From Bacillus sp. MM2020_4 (lineage in GTDB: Bacteria; Bacillota; Bacilli; Bacillales; Cytobacillaceae): DNA of 64,000 nucleotides. The notes beneath the pieces are model-generated. The model was not told the origin of the DNA, ran no database searches, and saw only the letters and a program-made list of their open reading frames with translations. This document shows positions 27,110-34,462 of this stretch, piece after piece. The position numbers were made by a program, and so were the translations under genes. Location of the stretch: contig NZ_JAANMZ010000008.1 in assembly GCF_011250555.1 (NCBI RefSeq), forward strand, positions 1 through 64,000, given 5' to 3'. Within the stretch, counting starts at the first letter, position 1. Every line of letters begins with the position of its first letter.

Positions 27110-28141
27110 ATGACCTTACAAAATACGAAAAATTTAAAAAAACAAATGACTCCTTTTGAAAAATCGACCACGAAGGAAAGTGTATGGCAAATCATCAACA
27201 CGGTCGTACCATTTATGCTACTTTGGTTTCTTACCTATCAAAGTCTTTACGTCTCCTATTGGTTAGCATTGGTTCCATCAGTCCTTGCTGCAGGGTATTT
27301 AACACGGATTTTCATTATCTTTCATGATTGCACCCATCATTCTTTCTTTAAAAACCGTCGAGCCAATCGAGCAGTTGGGACTTTTATGGGTGTTTTAACG
27401 TTATTCCCATTTGATCAATGGGGACATGAGCATTCAGTACATCATGCAACAAGTGGTAACTTGGATAAAAGGGGTACTGGAGATATTTGGACGCTTACAG
27501 TCGATGAATATGTAGCAGCACCACTTAAGCTTCGTTTAGCTTACCGTTTTTACCGTAATCCATTGGTTATGTTTGGATTAGGACCGATTTATGTATTCCT
27601 TCTTAAGAATCGATTTAACCGTAAAGGTGCAAGGACGAAAGAACGTAACAACACCTATTTAACGAATATACTCATTGTTGCATGGATTACATTAATGTGC
27701 TTAGCAATTGGATGGCAGTCGTTTCTTATCGTACAGGGCACGATTTTTATGATCTCAGGTGCAGCGGGTATTTGGTTGTTTTATGTACAGCATACCTTTG
27801 AGGATTCCTATTTTGAAGAAGATAAAGAGTGGGAATATGTGAAAGCAGCAGTAGAGGGAAGTTCTTTTTACAAGCTTCCAAAAATCATGCAATTTCTAAC
27901 GGGGAATATTGGATTCCATCATGTTCACCATTTAAGTCCACGGGTACCTAACTATAAACTCGAGGAGGCACACAAAAATACGCCTCCGTTACAAAATGTA
28001 CCAACTATCACGCTTGCAACAAGCTTACGATCACTCCGTTTTCGTTTATGGGATGAGAAAAGTAAGAATTTTGTTACCTTTAAAGATATCAAATCAACTG
28101 TTAAAAAAAGGGTTTCTATTCATGCGAAACCGGAAGTATAA
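27110..28141 (+). CDS. des: Acyl-lipid fatty acid desaturase (Des)
   Basis: A 343-residue membrane di-iron desaturase. All three His boxes are present: HDCTHHSF near residue 82, HEHSVHHATSG near residue 116 and HHVHHLSPR near residue 279. Hydrophobic segments flank them (residues 27-65 and about 180-225). It puts a cis double bond into membrane phospholipid acyl chains, mainly at low temperature. GAAGGGA precedes the ATG. A CATGA-N6-TCATG palindrome lies upstream. In B. subtilis, des is followed by desK and desR; here only a damaged desR follows. Confidence 0.93.
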   Translation: MTLQNTKNLKKQMTPFEKSTTKESVWQIINTVVPFMLLWFLTYQSLYVSYWLALVPSVLAAGYLTRIFIIFHDCTHHSFFKNRRANRAVGTFMGVLTLFPFDQWGHEHSVHHATSGNLDKRGTGDIWTLTVDEYVAAPLKLRLAYRFYRNPLVMFGLGPIYVFLLKNRFNRKGARTKERNNTYLTNILIVAWITLMCLAIGWQSFLIVQGTIFMISGAAGIWLFYVQHTFEDSYFEEDKEWEYVKAAVEGSSFYKLPKIMQFLTGNIGFHHVHHLSPRVPNYKLEEAHKNTPPLQNVPTITLATSLRSLRFRLWDEKSKNFVTFKDIKSTVKKRVSIHAKPEV

Positions 28142-28214
28142 AGCAATAACTACCTCCCCTCTCTAAAGGGGAGTCTCTATTTACTAGCGGACACCAGATA
28201 AGGAGAGAACATAG

Positions 28215-28727
28215 ATGATACGAATTGTCATTGCGGAAGATCAGGAACTGCTGTTACAGGCAATGGGTTCCCTCCTCAATTTGGAAGATGATATGGAAGT
28301 AGTAGGACTAGCGGCCAATGGAGAAGAAGCACTTACACTTATCCATCAATTTCAGCCTGATGTATGTCTGATGGATATTGAGATGCCCAAAATGACTGGG
28401 CTTGAGGCCGCGGAAGCGTTAATTTCTTCTTTTTCCAAAATCATTATTTTAACAACCTTCGCGAGACCGGGATATTTCAGGCGTGCTTTAGAAGCCGATG
28501 TTAGGGCTTATTTATTAAAAGACAGCCCGAGCGAGGAGTTAGCCTCCGCGATTCGCTGCATTATGGACGGAAAGCGGATATATTCTCCTGAACTAATGGA
28601 TGTGGAATCCAGTGCTACTGAGGTAGATGGTGAAAATGAATCTTCTGATCAACGGGATAAATCAATTGGCATCGTAAGAAGTTATTTATCAACAATATTA
28701 GATAAAATAAAGTTACCGACCGGATAG
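28215..28727 (+). pseudogene. desR: Response regulator DesR with a deleted DNA-binding domain
   Basis: A 170-residue frame. Residues 1-125 are an intact receiver domain, close to DesR: LLQAMGSLLNLEDDMEVVG, phosphorylation Asp in VCLMDIEMPKMTG, and IIILTTFARPGYF. After the segment GKRIYSPELMD, the LuxR-type helix-turn-helix should begin (LTxREREVLxLVA). It is missing; only VRSYLSTILDKI, the recognition-helix end, remains near the C-terminus, and the frame then stops early. The usual DesR is about 199 residues. The product probably cannot bind DNA. It could still be a phospho-sink or a REC-only protein. No desK lies in the 73-base gap after des. Confidence 0.75.
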
Positions 28728-28737
28728 GGACGTAACG

Positions 28738-28776
28738 AATGCTCAGGGCATAAAAGTCTCTGAGCATTTTTTATAT
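28738..28776 (+). terminator. Terminator after desR
   Basis: AATGCTCAG pairs with CTGAGCATT, followed by TTTTT. Confidence 0.85.
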
Positions 28777-28883
28777 CTCGGCATTGGTTATTCTATTTTC
28801 CAGGATAATGTAAAATGGCCCTTATGCTCTTTTTTAGTATAATTTGATAAAAGAACTCTCTTGAAAAATCCAACTATTGATTT

Positions 28884-28899
28884 TACTATAAAGATAGTA
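28884..28899. promoter_or_regulatory. Perfect inverted repeat before the CBS gene
   Basis: TACTAT-AAAG-ATAGTA is an exact palindrome with a 4-base spacer, 33 bases before the next start codon. It could be an operator or overlap the promoter; no factor was recognised. Confidence 0.4.
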
Positions 28900-28931
28900 G
28901 ATTATGAGCATGGTAAATGGGAGAGCATGAT

Positions 28932-29654
28932 ATGAATAAAAAACAAGTGCAGTTATTGTCGGAGCGCTTTGAAGTCGCCTTCAATCAAGTTCATGATGCT
29001 TTACGAGATATCGTTCAAATCAATGATGAAAGATTCGTCGTGTTGGTGAAAGTTGGAGCAAAAAAATATCAAATCATTGAAACCTTTAAGAAGGATTTGG
29101 AGCAATACGCGCGGCTTCGAAATGCTATCGTCCATGAAAAAATGGAGGTAGGCTTTTATATTGCCGAGCCGAATGCCAAGGTTGTCAATCATATTGAAAA
29201 AATTGCCAATGTTTTAAGCCGCCCCAATTACGCTCTTTCCATCGCATCCAAAAATGTGGTCTATTTTGATGTTCAGGATAGCATCTTAAAAGTAACAGAA
29301 GCGATTAAAAAGTACAGATATTCCAAGTTCCCTATCTATAAAAATAAAAAGTGCATCGGACTTTTGACCGCAGGCTCCATCGTGAAATGGATAGCGGAAC
29401 ATATGGAAAGTGGTCAGGTAAATCTATTAGATATACATGTTTCAGATATCATGGAATACGAAAAAGAACGTCCCATTGAGATTGTCGATAAGAGCATTAA
29501 TATCTTTGAGGTTGAAACGATTTTTGAAAAGGCCCATAAAAAGAAACGGAAAATCGAGGGTGTTATCATCACGGAAAATGGGGAAATAGATGAGACACCC
29601 CTGGGAATAATCACAGCTTGGGATTTGATTGAAATTGACTATACAGTGGATTAA
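28932..29654 (+). CDS. CBS-domain protein with a helical N-terminal domain
   Basis: A 240-residue cytoplasmic protein. Residues 1-85 are helical, with the segment YARLRNAIVHEKM suggesting a HEPN- or DUF4145-like fold. Residues about 95-235 hold two CBS motifs (DSILKVTEAIKKYRYSKFPIY, then CIGLLTAGSIVKWI, and PLGIITAWDLIEI at the end). CBS pairs bind adenine nucleotides. ATG 28932 has GGGAG eight bases upstream; ATG 28917 does not. The function is unknown. It is convergent with the acidic protein gene and shares a hairpin with it. Confidence 0.7.
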   Translation: MNKKQVQLLSERFEVAFNQVHDALRDIVQINDERFVVLVKVGAKKYQIIETFKKDLEQYARLRNAIVHEKMEVGFYIAEPNAKVVNHIEKIANVLSRPNYALSIASKNVVYFDVQDSILKVTEAIKKYRYSKFPIYKNKKCIGLLTAGSIVKWIAEHMESGQVNLLDIHVSDIMEYEKERPIEIVDKSINIFEVETIFEKAHKKKRKIEGVIITENGEIDETPLGIITAWDLIEIDYTVD

Positions 29655-29655
29655 A

Positions 29656-29684
29656 AAAAGGAGCGACCAAATGGCTGCTCCTTT
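29656..29684. terminator. Shared terminator between convergent genes
   Basis: AAAGGAGC and GCTCCTTT form a perfect 8-bp stem. The minus strand has a strong T run (seven T), the plus strand a weaker one, so it mainly serves the minus-strand gene. Confidence 0.75.
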
Positions 29685-29689
29685 GTATG

Positions 29690-30415
29690 TTACGGCATGT
29701 CATCAAAATCAAACTCGCTTAATTGATCCATGTGGCTGGCAATCATTGCGATTATGGTGGTCGCTTCTTCCTTGCTAAAGATAAAATGAGATTCATCTTT
29801 TATCAATTCGTCTTCAGTTGTCCAGATACGGTTAACCCGTTTGAGGACGCCGTCACCTGTTGCTTGGACGACCCCGAACTGATAGGTGACCTCCACTTCA
29901 TCTTCATGCTTGAAGGCAGTTACTTCAGGGGTAGACCAATCGACATCTATTTCCTCAAAAATATCATCGCTGTTGATCTGTTCCGCTTCAAAGTATTCCT
30001 CCTCCTCCTCCACAACGGTTTCACAATTTGCCACATCAAATTCTTCCTCCGACTGCAAATAGACTCCGTCATCAGTGTAATGGCCATCACCGTTCATATA
30101 GTCATGAAGACTTGCGTGCACTTCCTCAATAATCTCCTCAATGTCTGAAAGGATGATTTTCGCCGTGTGTCCGCTGTCGACATCGAAGCTATCAATGTAA
30201 AATTCTTCGTTTTGCGGGTCGAAGAATAGCGAGCAGAAATAATCACGGTCAAGTTCTTCGGTGTCGACATCCGCAGTATCCACGAAAAACTCAATTCTTG
30301 GATGTTTGGCGGCTCTTTCAATTGTCATTTGGCCAACCTGATCATATTCTTCACAAATTGATTCCAGGTGCTCCTGCAATTCTGCACATACTCTGTCAAA
30401 CCATTCTAACGACAT
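29690..30415 (-). CDS. Very acidic hypothetical protein
   Basis: A 241-residue protein rich in Asp and Glu, with a run of five Glu near residue 138. It starts MSLEWFDRVCAELQEHLESI. No membrane segment or known motif was seen. The middle (SEEEFDVANCETVVEEEEE) is low in complexity. The start at 30415 is chosen because ATG 30427 has its Shine-Dalgarno only three bases away, whereas GGGATGGGATG lies upstream of 30415; this is uncertain. The function is unknown. Confidence 0.55.
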   Translation of the reverse strand: MSLEWFDRVCAELQEHLESICEEYDQVGQMTIERAAKHPRIEFFVDTADVDTEELDRDYFCSLFFDPQNEEFYIDSFDVDSGHTAKIILSDIEEIIEEVHASLHDYMNGDGHYTDDGVYLQSEEEFDVANCETVVEEEEEYFEAEQINSDDIFEEIDVDWSTPEVTAFKHEDEVEVTYQFGVVQATGDGVLKRVNRIWTTEDELIKDESHFIFSKEEATTIIAMIASHMDQLSEFDFDDMP

Positions 30416-30732
30416 CAAACATCCCATCCCTTCCAGTTTATCGAGGTTATTATTTCCAACTATAAAAAATATATGTTTTCGGATTCATCTCTTTTTGTGG
30501 ATAGTTGGAAATAGCTAAAGGGGATGAGAAATTATCTAGCAAACCCATTTTCCAAAGATCAATTTTATCCGGACGAATCCTGATACAGGTCTTGTTGTAA
30601 ATTCTACTACAATAGTGGAAATCCTTTTCATAATCAAATGTCTATTTGATTTTTCACTTGAGCACATTGTATTGGTTTTTAAATGAGGTATGGTACTATA
30701 TTCGTAACCTAAGGAAAATGAGGTGTAATGTG
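30416..30732. other. 317-base divergent intergenic region
   Basis: It lies between the acidic protein gene and the FrnE-like gene. A weak promoter-like pair, TTGGTT and TACTAT with a 16-base spacer, lies at 30672-30699 before the FrnE-like gene. Nothing else was recognised. Confidence 0.4.
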
Positions 30733-31455
30733 ATGAAAATTGAAGTGTGGTCTGATTATGTTTGTCCGTTTTGTTATATTGGGAAACGCAGGTTAGAAGA
30801 GGCGTTAAATCAATTTCCTCATAAAGATCAGGTAGAGGTGGAATTTAAGAGCTTCGAGCTTGATCCGAATTCATCGACATACAGTGGTCAAAATATCCAT
30901 GAGGTATTGGCAAAAAAATATGGCATGAGCCTAGAACAGGCTAAACAAGCCAACAATGGTGTCGGCCAGCAGGCTGCTACCGTGGGATTAACGTTTAATT
31001 TTGACGAGATGAAGCCGACAAATACGTTTGATGCCCATCGTATAGCAAAGTTTGCAAAAAAACATGGGAAAGAACCAGTTCTCTCTGAAAAATTGCTTCA
31101 AGGCTATTTTACTGCAGGGAAGGATATTGGAGATATCGAAACGTTGGCTGACATGGCTGAAGCTTCAGGGTTAGATCGCCAAGAAGTCTTAGCAGTTCTT
31201 CAAGATAAAACCGCCTTTGCCAATGAAGTACGTGCAGATGAAGGGGTAGCCCAGCAGTATCAGATTACCGGTGTACCGTATTTTATTATTAATTCTAAAT
31301 ACGCCATCTCCGGTGCACAGCCGATTGAAACATTCAAAGGTGCCTTGGAAAAGGTTTGGGAGGAAGAAGCTCCTGCCCCTGTTCTGCAGGATCTTTCTAC
31401 AGAAGATGATGTCAGCTGTGCTGATGGCAGCTGTGTCATTCCTGAGAAGAAATAA
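30733..31455 (+). CDS. DsbA-family oxidoreductase, FrnE type
   Basis: A 240-residue thioredoxin-fold protein. The active site CPFC is in MKIEVWSDYVCPFCYIGKRR at the N-terminus, with the helical DsbA insertion in the middle and the cis-Pro loop GVPYFIINSKYAISGAQ near residue 185. The end carries two more Cys (DDVSCADGSCVIPEKK). There is no signal peptide, so it is cytoplasmic, unlike classic DsbA. FrnE-type proteins act in thiol redox control. ATG 30733 follows GAGGTG; upstream in-frame ATGs lack a site. It shares a long hairpin with the opposite coat gene. Confidence 0.9.
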   Translation: MKIEVWSDYVCPFCYIGKRRLEEALNQFPHKDQVEVEFKSFELDPNSSTYSGQNIHEVLAKKYGMSLEQAKQANNGVGQQAATVGLTFNFDEMKPTNTFDAHRIAKFAKKHGKEPVLSEKLLQGYFTAGKDIGDIETLADMAEASGLDRQEVLAVLQDKTAFANEVRADEGVAQQYQITGVPYFIINSKYAISGAQPIETFKGALEKVWEEEAPAPVLQDLSTEDDVSCADGSCVIPEKK

Positions 31456-31459
31456 TCAA

Positions 31460-31510
31460 GCAAAGAAAAATGGGAAAGGAGCAATTGCTTCCTTTCCCAT
31501 TTTTCTTTGC
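31460..31510. terminator. Bidirectional terminator, 51-base near-perfect inverted repeat
   Basis: GCAAAGAAAAATGGGAAAGG (31460-31479) has its exact complement at 31491-31510. The centre GCAATTGC is itself a palindrome. Both strands carry T-rich 3' arms, so it ends both the FrnE-like gene and the CotG-like gene. Confidence 0.85.
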
Positions 31511-31517
31511 TGGACAT

Positions 31518-31856
31518 TTATTTTCGATTTCGAACACAATATTCCCACATATTCCCATCTCGCCAACAACTTCTTGTTTGTTCATTGCCACGAGATGTGT
31601 TCCGCCAACCCGAGCAGCATCTCCTAGTCGTTTTTCTCGACGTACGTCTTCTTGACGTATTTCTTCGAGTCGTGTTTCTATTTCTAGAAGTATCTCTACT
31701 CGTCGTTCTTCTTCGTGATGTTATTTGTCGCCGTGTAGTTCTTCGACGTGATGTCCCGCGATTTTGTCCTGGGTCTCTGAACATAAAGTCTCCGAATCCA
31801 CCGCGTCTTACCTCATCTGCGGCATTTTGAATCTCCTCGGGTGAAAATTCACTCAT
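31518..31856 (-). CDS. Ser/Thr/Arg-rich CotG-like spore coat protein 1
   Basis: A 112-residue, very basic protein. Residues 1-33 are an ordered head, FSPEEIQNAADEVRRGGFGD, then MFRDPG, nearly the same as the head of the larger paralogue at 33204-34193. Residues 35-80 are TSRRRTT/NTTRRNTSRR low-complexity repeats. The tail has a CC pair and GNMWEYCVR. The composition and the position next to cotH suggest a CotG-type coat substrate of the CotH kinase (inference). AAGGAGGTG precedes the ATG. It is transcribed away from cotH. Confidence 0.7.
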   Translation of the reverse strand: MSEFSPEEIQNAADEVRRGGFGDFMFRDPGQNRGTSRRRTTRRQITSRRRTTSRDTSRNRNTTRRNTSRRRTSRKTTRRCCSGWRNTSRGNEQTRSCWRDGNMWEYCVRNRK

Positions 31857-32009
31857 TTTAGCACCTCCTTTAATTCTAGAAAAGAGAGCACGAAAGCTAT
31901 TGACATATTTTTCGCCTAAAACTCACTCTTCTTTTACCAATTTACGTCTGTATAGTTGTACATGTTTGGGACAAACGCCTATGATTTGAAAAAATGCAAG
32001 CTAGTCGTG

Positions 32010-32038
32010 ACCTCCCTTCGTTTTCCTTCATAGAAATA
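32010..32038 (+). promoter_or_regulatory. Possible sigma-K promoter for cotH
   Basis: AC followed after 17 bases by CATAGAAATA resembles the mother-cell sigma-K pattern (AC, then CATAnnnTA), ending about 20 bases before cotH. Expression late in sporulation is expected for a coat gene. The match is imperfect and the leader would be very short. Confidence 0.3.
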
Positions 32039-32058
32039 AGGGAAGGAGGAAATAGAAC

Positions 32059-33150
32059 ATGGACGAGGTTACAGGCATTCCGCAATATAAGCTTTTTATT
32101 AAACCAATAGATCTTAAGGAACTAAGAAGAGACATTTGGATTGATGAGCCGGTTCCCGCTCAATTAACGATAGAGGGTAAAAGGCTTGAGGTTGATTTAA
32201 GCTACCGTGGGTCACATATTCGTGATTTTTCCAAGAAGTCTTACCAAATTGCTTTTTATAATCCGAAAAGGTTTAAAGGTTCTAACCAATTCCATCTGAA
32301 CGCTGAATACAAGGATCCATCACTTATCCGAAACAAGTTGTCCTTCGATTTTTTCTCAGAGATTGGCGTGCTATCCCCTCAATCGAGGCATATTTTTTTG
32401 ACCTCAAATGGAAGGGCTGAAGGGGTTTATTTGGAACTCGAATCGGTGGACGAAAACTTTTTAAAAAGAAGGAACCTGGCAGACGGAAGTATCTTTTACG
32501 CGGTGGATGGTGATGCAAACTTTTCATTAATGAGTGATTTAGATAAAATCACGAAGACTTCCTTGGAATTAGGCTATGAAAGAAAATATGGAATTGCTGA
32601 AAATGATTATTTCTTACAAGAATTTATCTTTAACATTAATACCCTTTCACAGACTGATTTTGAAAAAGAAATACGAAAATATGTTGATATTGATAAATAT
32701 CTCCGCTGGATCGCTGGGATTATTTTCACATCAAACTATGATGGATTTGTTCATAACTATGCACTTTATCGGAATGGAGATACGGGGTTATTTGAAGTGA
32801 TACCTTGGGATTACGATGCAACATGGGGTCGTGATGTAAATGGAAAGGAAATGGAAGCGAATTATGTCCCAATTGATGGTTTTAATACATTAACGGCCAG
32901 GCTACTAGACACAGATGTTTATCGAAAAAATTACAGGAAACTGCTTGAAGAAATCATGAACCATCAATTTACTAATGAATTTATGATGCCTAGGGTTGAA
33001 AAATTACTTCAGCTGATTCGTCCCTTTGTGCTACTGGACCCTTATAAGAAACAAATGATTGATGACTTTGATCAGGAGCGAGAAGTGATTGCTAACTATA
33101 TCGAGGAAAGAAGAATATACTTACAAAGGAAGATAACGATATTGGAATAG
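32059..33150 (+). CDS. cotH: Spore coat kinase CotH
   Basis: A 363-residue CotH protein, the same length as in B. subtilis. The kinase-like core shows YRGSHIRDFSKKSYQIAFYN near residue 57, HLNAEYKDPSLIRNKLSFD near residue 82, TSNYDGFVHNYALYRN near residue 228 and EVIPWDYDATWG near residue 250, which includes the metal-binding Asp. CotH is an atypical kinase that phosphorylates Ser in the coat proteins CotB and CotG. GAAGGAGG precedes the ATG. It is flanked on both sides by genes for Ser/Thr/Arg-rich repeat proteins, one divergent and one convergent, matching the cotH-cotG pairing known in Bacillus. Confidence 0.92.
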   Translation: MDEVTGIPQYKLFIKPIDLKELRRDIWIDEPVPAQLTIEGKRLEVDLSYRGSHIRDFSKKSYQIAFYNPKRFKGSNQFHLNAEYKDPSLIRNKLSFDFFSEIGVLSPQSRHIFLTSNGRAEGVYLELESVDENFLKRRNLADGSIFYAVDGDANFSLMSDLDKITKTSLELGYERKYGIAENDYFLQEFIFNINTLSQTDFEKEIRKYVDIDKYLRWIAGIIFTSNYDGFVHNYALYRNGDTGLFEVIPWDYDATWGRDVNGKEMEANYVPIDGFNTLTARLLDTDVYRKNYRKLLEEIMNHQFTNEFMMPRVEKLLQLIRPFVLLDPYKKQMIDDFDQEREVIANYIEERRIYLQRKITILE

Positions 33151-33189
33151 GGAAATCAAAAAGATGCCTTTGGCATCTTTTTGATTTCC
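33151..33189. terminator. Bidirectional terminator between cotH and CotG-like 2
   Basis: An 18-bp perfect stem (33151-33168 with 33172-33189) and a 3-base loop TTT. Both arms contain an A5/T5 block, so it can work in both directions. Confidence 0.8.
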
Positions 33190-33203
33190 GATATATATAA
33201 AGT

Positions 33204-34193
33204 TTACCGTCTAACTGGTCTCCAAATATTGTCTTCCAAAATATAGCCTTCCACTTCAAAATTATCATTTGGTGTTGCGCTCCAGCCAAAATTGTCTTGT
33301 CTGGCATTGCTCCAACGCGAACGATTACAGCATCTGAATCCACTTCGTCTGGAAGTATTCCTTCTGGAAGTATTTCTTCTAGAAGTATTTTGTCTGGAAG
33401 TATTCCTTCTAGAAGTATTTTGTCTGGAAGTATTCCTTCTAGAAGTATTTCGTCTAGATGTATTCCTTCTAGTGGTAACCATCATAGAAGTTTGGCGATT
33501 TCTAGTTGTATTGCGTCTAGAAGTCACCCTGCCAGAAGTAGGTAGAGTTCTGGAAGTATTGCGTCTAGAAGTCACCCTGCCAGAAGTAGGTAGAGTTCTG
33601 GAAGTATTGCGTCTAGAAGTCACCCTGTCAGAAGTAGGTAGAGTTCTGGAAGTATTGCGTCTAGAAGTCACCCTGCCAGAAGTAGGTAGAGTTCTGGAGG
33701 TGTTGTGTCTAGAAGTCACCCTGCCAGAAGTAGGTAGAGTTCTGGAGGTGTTGCGTCTAGAAGTCACCTTGACAGAAGTAGGTCGATTTCCGGAAGTATT
33801 GTGTCTAGAAGTAACTGTCACAGAAGTAGGCTGATTTCTGGAAGTAATGTGTCTAGAAGTAACTGTCACAGAAGTAGGCCGATTTCTGGAAGTAAAGTGT
33901 CTAGAAGTAACTGTCACGGAAGTGGGCCGATTTCTGGAAGTAATGTGTCTAGAAGTAACTGTCACAGAAGTAGGCCGATTTCTGGTAGTGGTTCTTCGAG
34001 CAATGGTTTGCTGAACGGGCTTTGCAGAAATTCTTCGAGAAGTGTTGCGGTGTTTGGGTGGTTTTGGCCCAGGATGTTTTTTATGATGAGTTCTCTTTTT
34101 TGATCCGGGATCATTAAACATGTGTTTTCCATGCCCGGATCTTTTTACTTCCTCTGCAGCCCTTTGAATATCCTCTGTAGAAAAGTGTCTCAT
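33204..34193 (-). CDS. Ser/Thr/Arg-rich CotG-like spore coat protein 2
   Basis: A 329-residue, strongly basic repeat protein. Residues 1-33 are the shared head, FSTEDIQRAAEEVKRSGHG, then MFNDPG. Residues 34-68 are Lys/His/Pro-rich. Residues 69-244 are eleven 16-residue repeats of the types TSRNRPTSVTVTSRHI and TSRTLPTSGRVTSRRN. Residues 245-284 are eight 5-residue TSRRN/TSRQN repeats. The tail has a CC pair and ILEDNIWRPVRR. Ser and Thr recur at fixed spacing next to Arg, as expected for a kinase substrate such as CotG. ATG 34193 follows GAGGTG; an upstream ATG at 34307 is less likely. It is convergent with cotH. Confidence 0.72.
   Translation of the reverse strand: MRHFSTEDIQRAAEEVKRSGHGKHMFNDPGSKKRTHHKKHPGPKPPKHRNTSRRISAKPVQQTIARRTTTRNRPTSVTVTSRHITSRNRPTSVTVTSRHFTSRNRPTSVTVTSRHITSRNQPTSVTVTSRHNTSGNRPTSVKVTSRRNTSRTLPTSGRVTSRHNTSRTLPTSGRVTSRRNTSRTLPTSDRVTSRRNTSRTLPTSGRVTSRRNTSRTLPTSGRVTSRRNTTRNRQTSMMVTTRRNTSRRNTSRRNTSRQNTSRRNTSRQNTSRRNTSRRNTSRRSGFRCCNRSRWSNARQDNFGWSATPNDNFEVEGYILEDNIWRPVRR
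33342..33989. repeat. 48-bp and 15-bp coding tandem repeats
   Basis: Eleven 48-bp units (33462-33989) encode the 16-residue repeats and eight 15-bp units (33342-33461) encode the TSRRN repeats of the CotG-like protein 2. Several 48-bp units are almost identical, so copy number may vary by recombination or slippage. Confidence 0.85.
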
Positions 34194-34361
34194 TATTTCA
34201 CCTCGTATTAATCTTGAATCGGGAAGACAGAGAGCACTGAAGCTCGTCTCCTGTTCTTTTACTAATCTACGTAAAGGTAGTCCCATTTGTATGGGGGAAT
34301 TGCTCAATTACCAAAAAAGAATCTATAAAAATAACATTAAAGAGGTGGCAGACGTAAAAAG

Positions 34362-34374
34362 GGTGTCAGGCACC
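34362..34374. repeat. Short palindrome GGTGTCAGGCACC
   Basis: GGTG and CACC flank the imperfect centre TCAGG. It lies between the CotG-like gene and the hydrolase gene. Similar GGTGTCAGGCACC units seem familiar from intergenic regions of Bacillus-group genomes, but dispersal cannot be checked here. Confidence 0.35.
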
Positions 34375-34462
34375 ATTAAAAAGTAAATTTATTGAAGGAT
34401 ATAAAGCATCTTGCACGAATTAAAGTAATGTAAGAATATTCCACGCGGAAGAGGTCGATAAT

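Noticed and set aside
31507..31830. Plus-strand frame over the CotG-like gene 1
   Set aside because: Shadow of the Arg/Thr-rich minus-strand gene, which has a strong ribosome site and a paralogue.
33292..33834. A 180-codon plus-strand frame rich in LEVFLLEV
   Set aside because: It is the mirror of the TSRRN/TSRTLP repeats of the minus-strand coat gene; the repeat length keeps all frames open and there is no ribosome site.
33462..33989. Regular repeats considered as a CRISPR array
   Set aside because: The 48-bp units are contiguous, coding and have no unique spacers; no cas genes are present.
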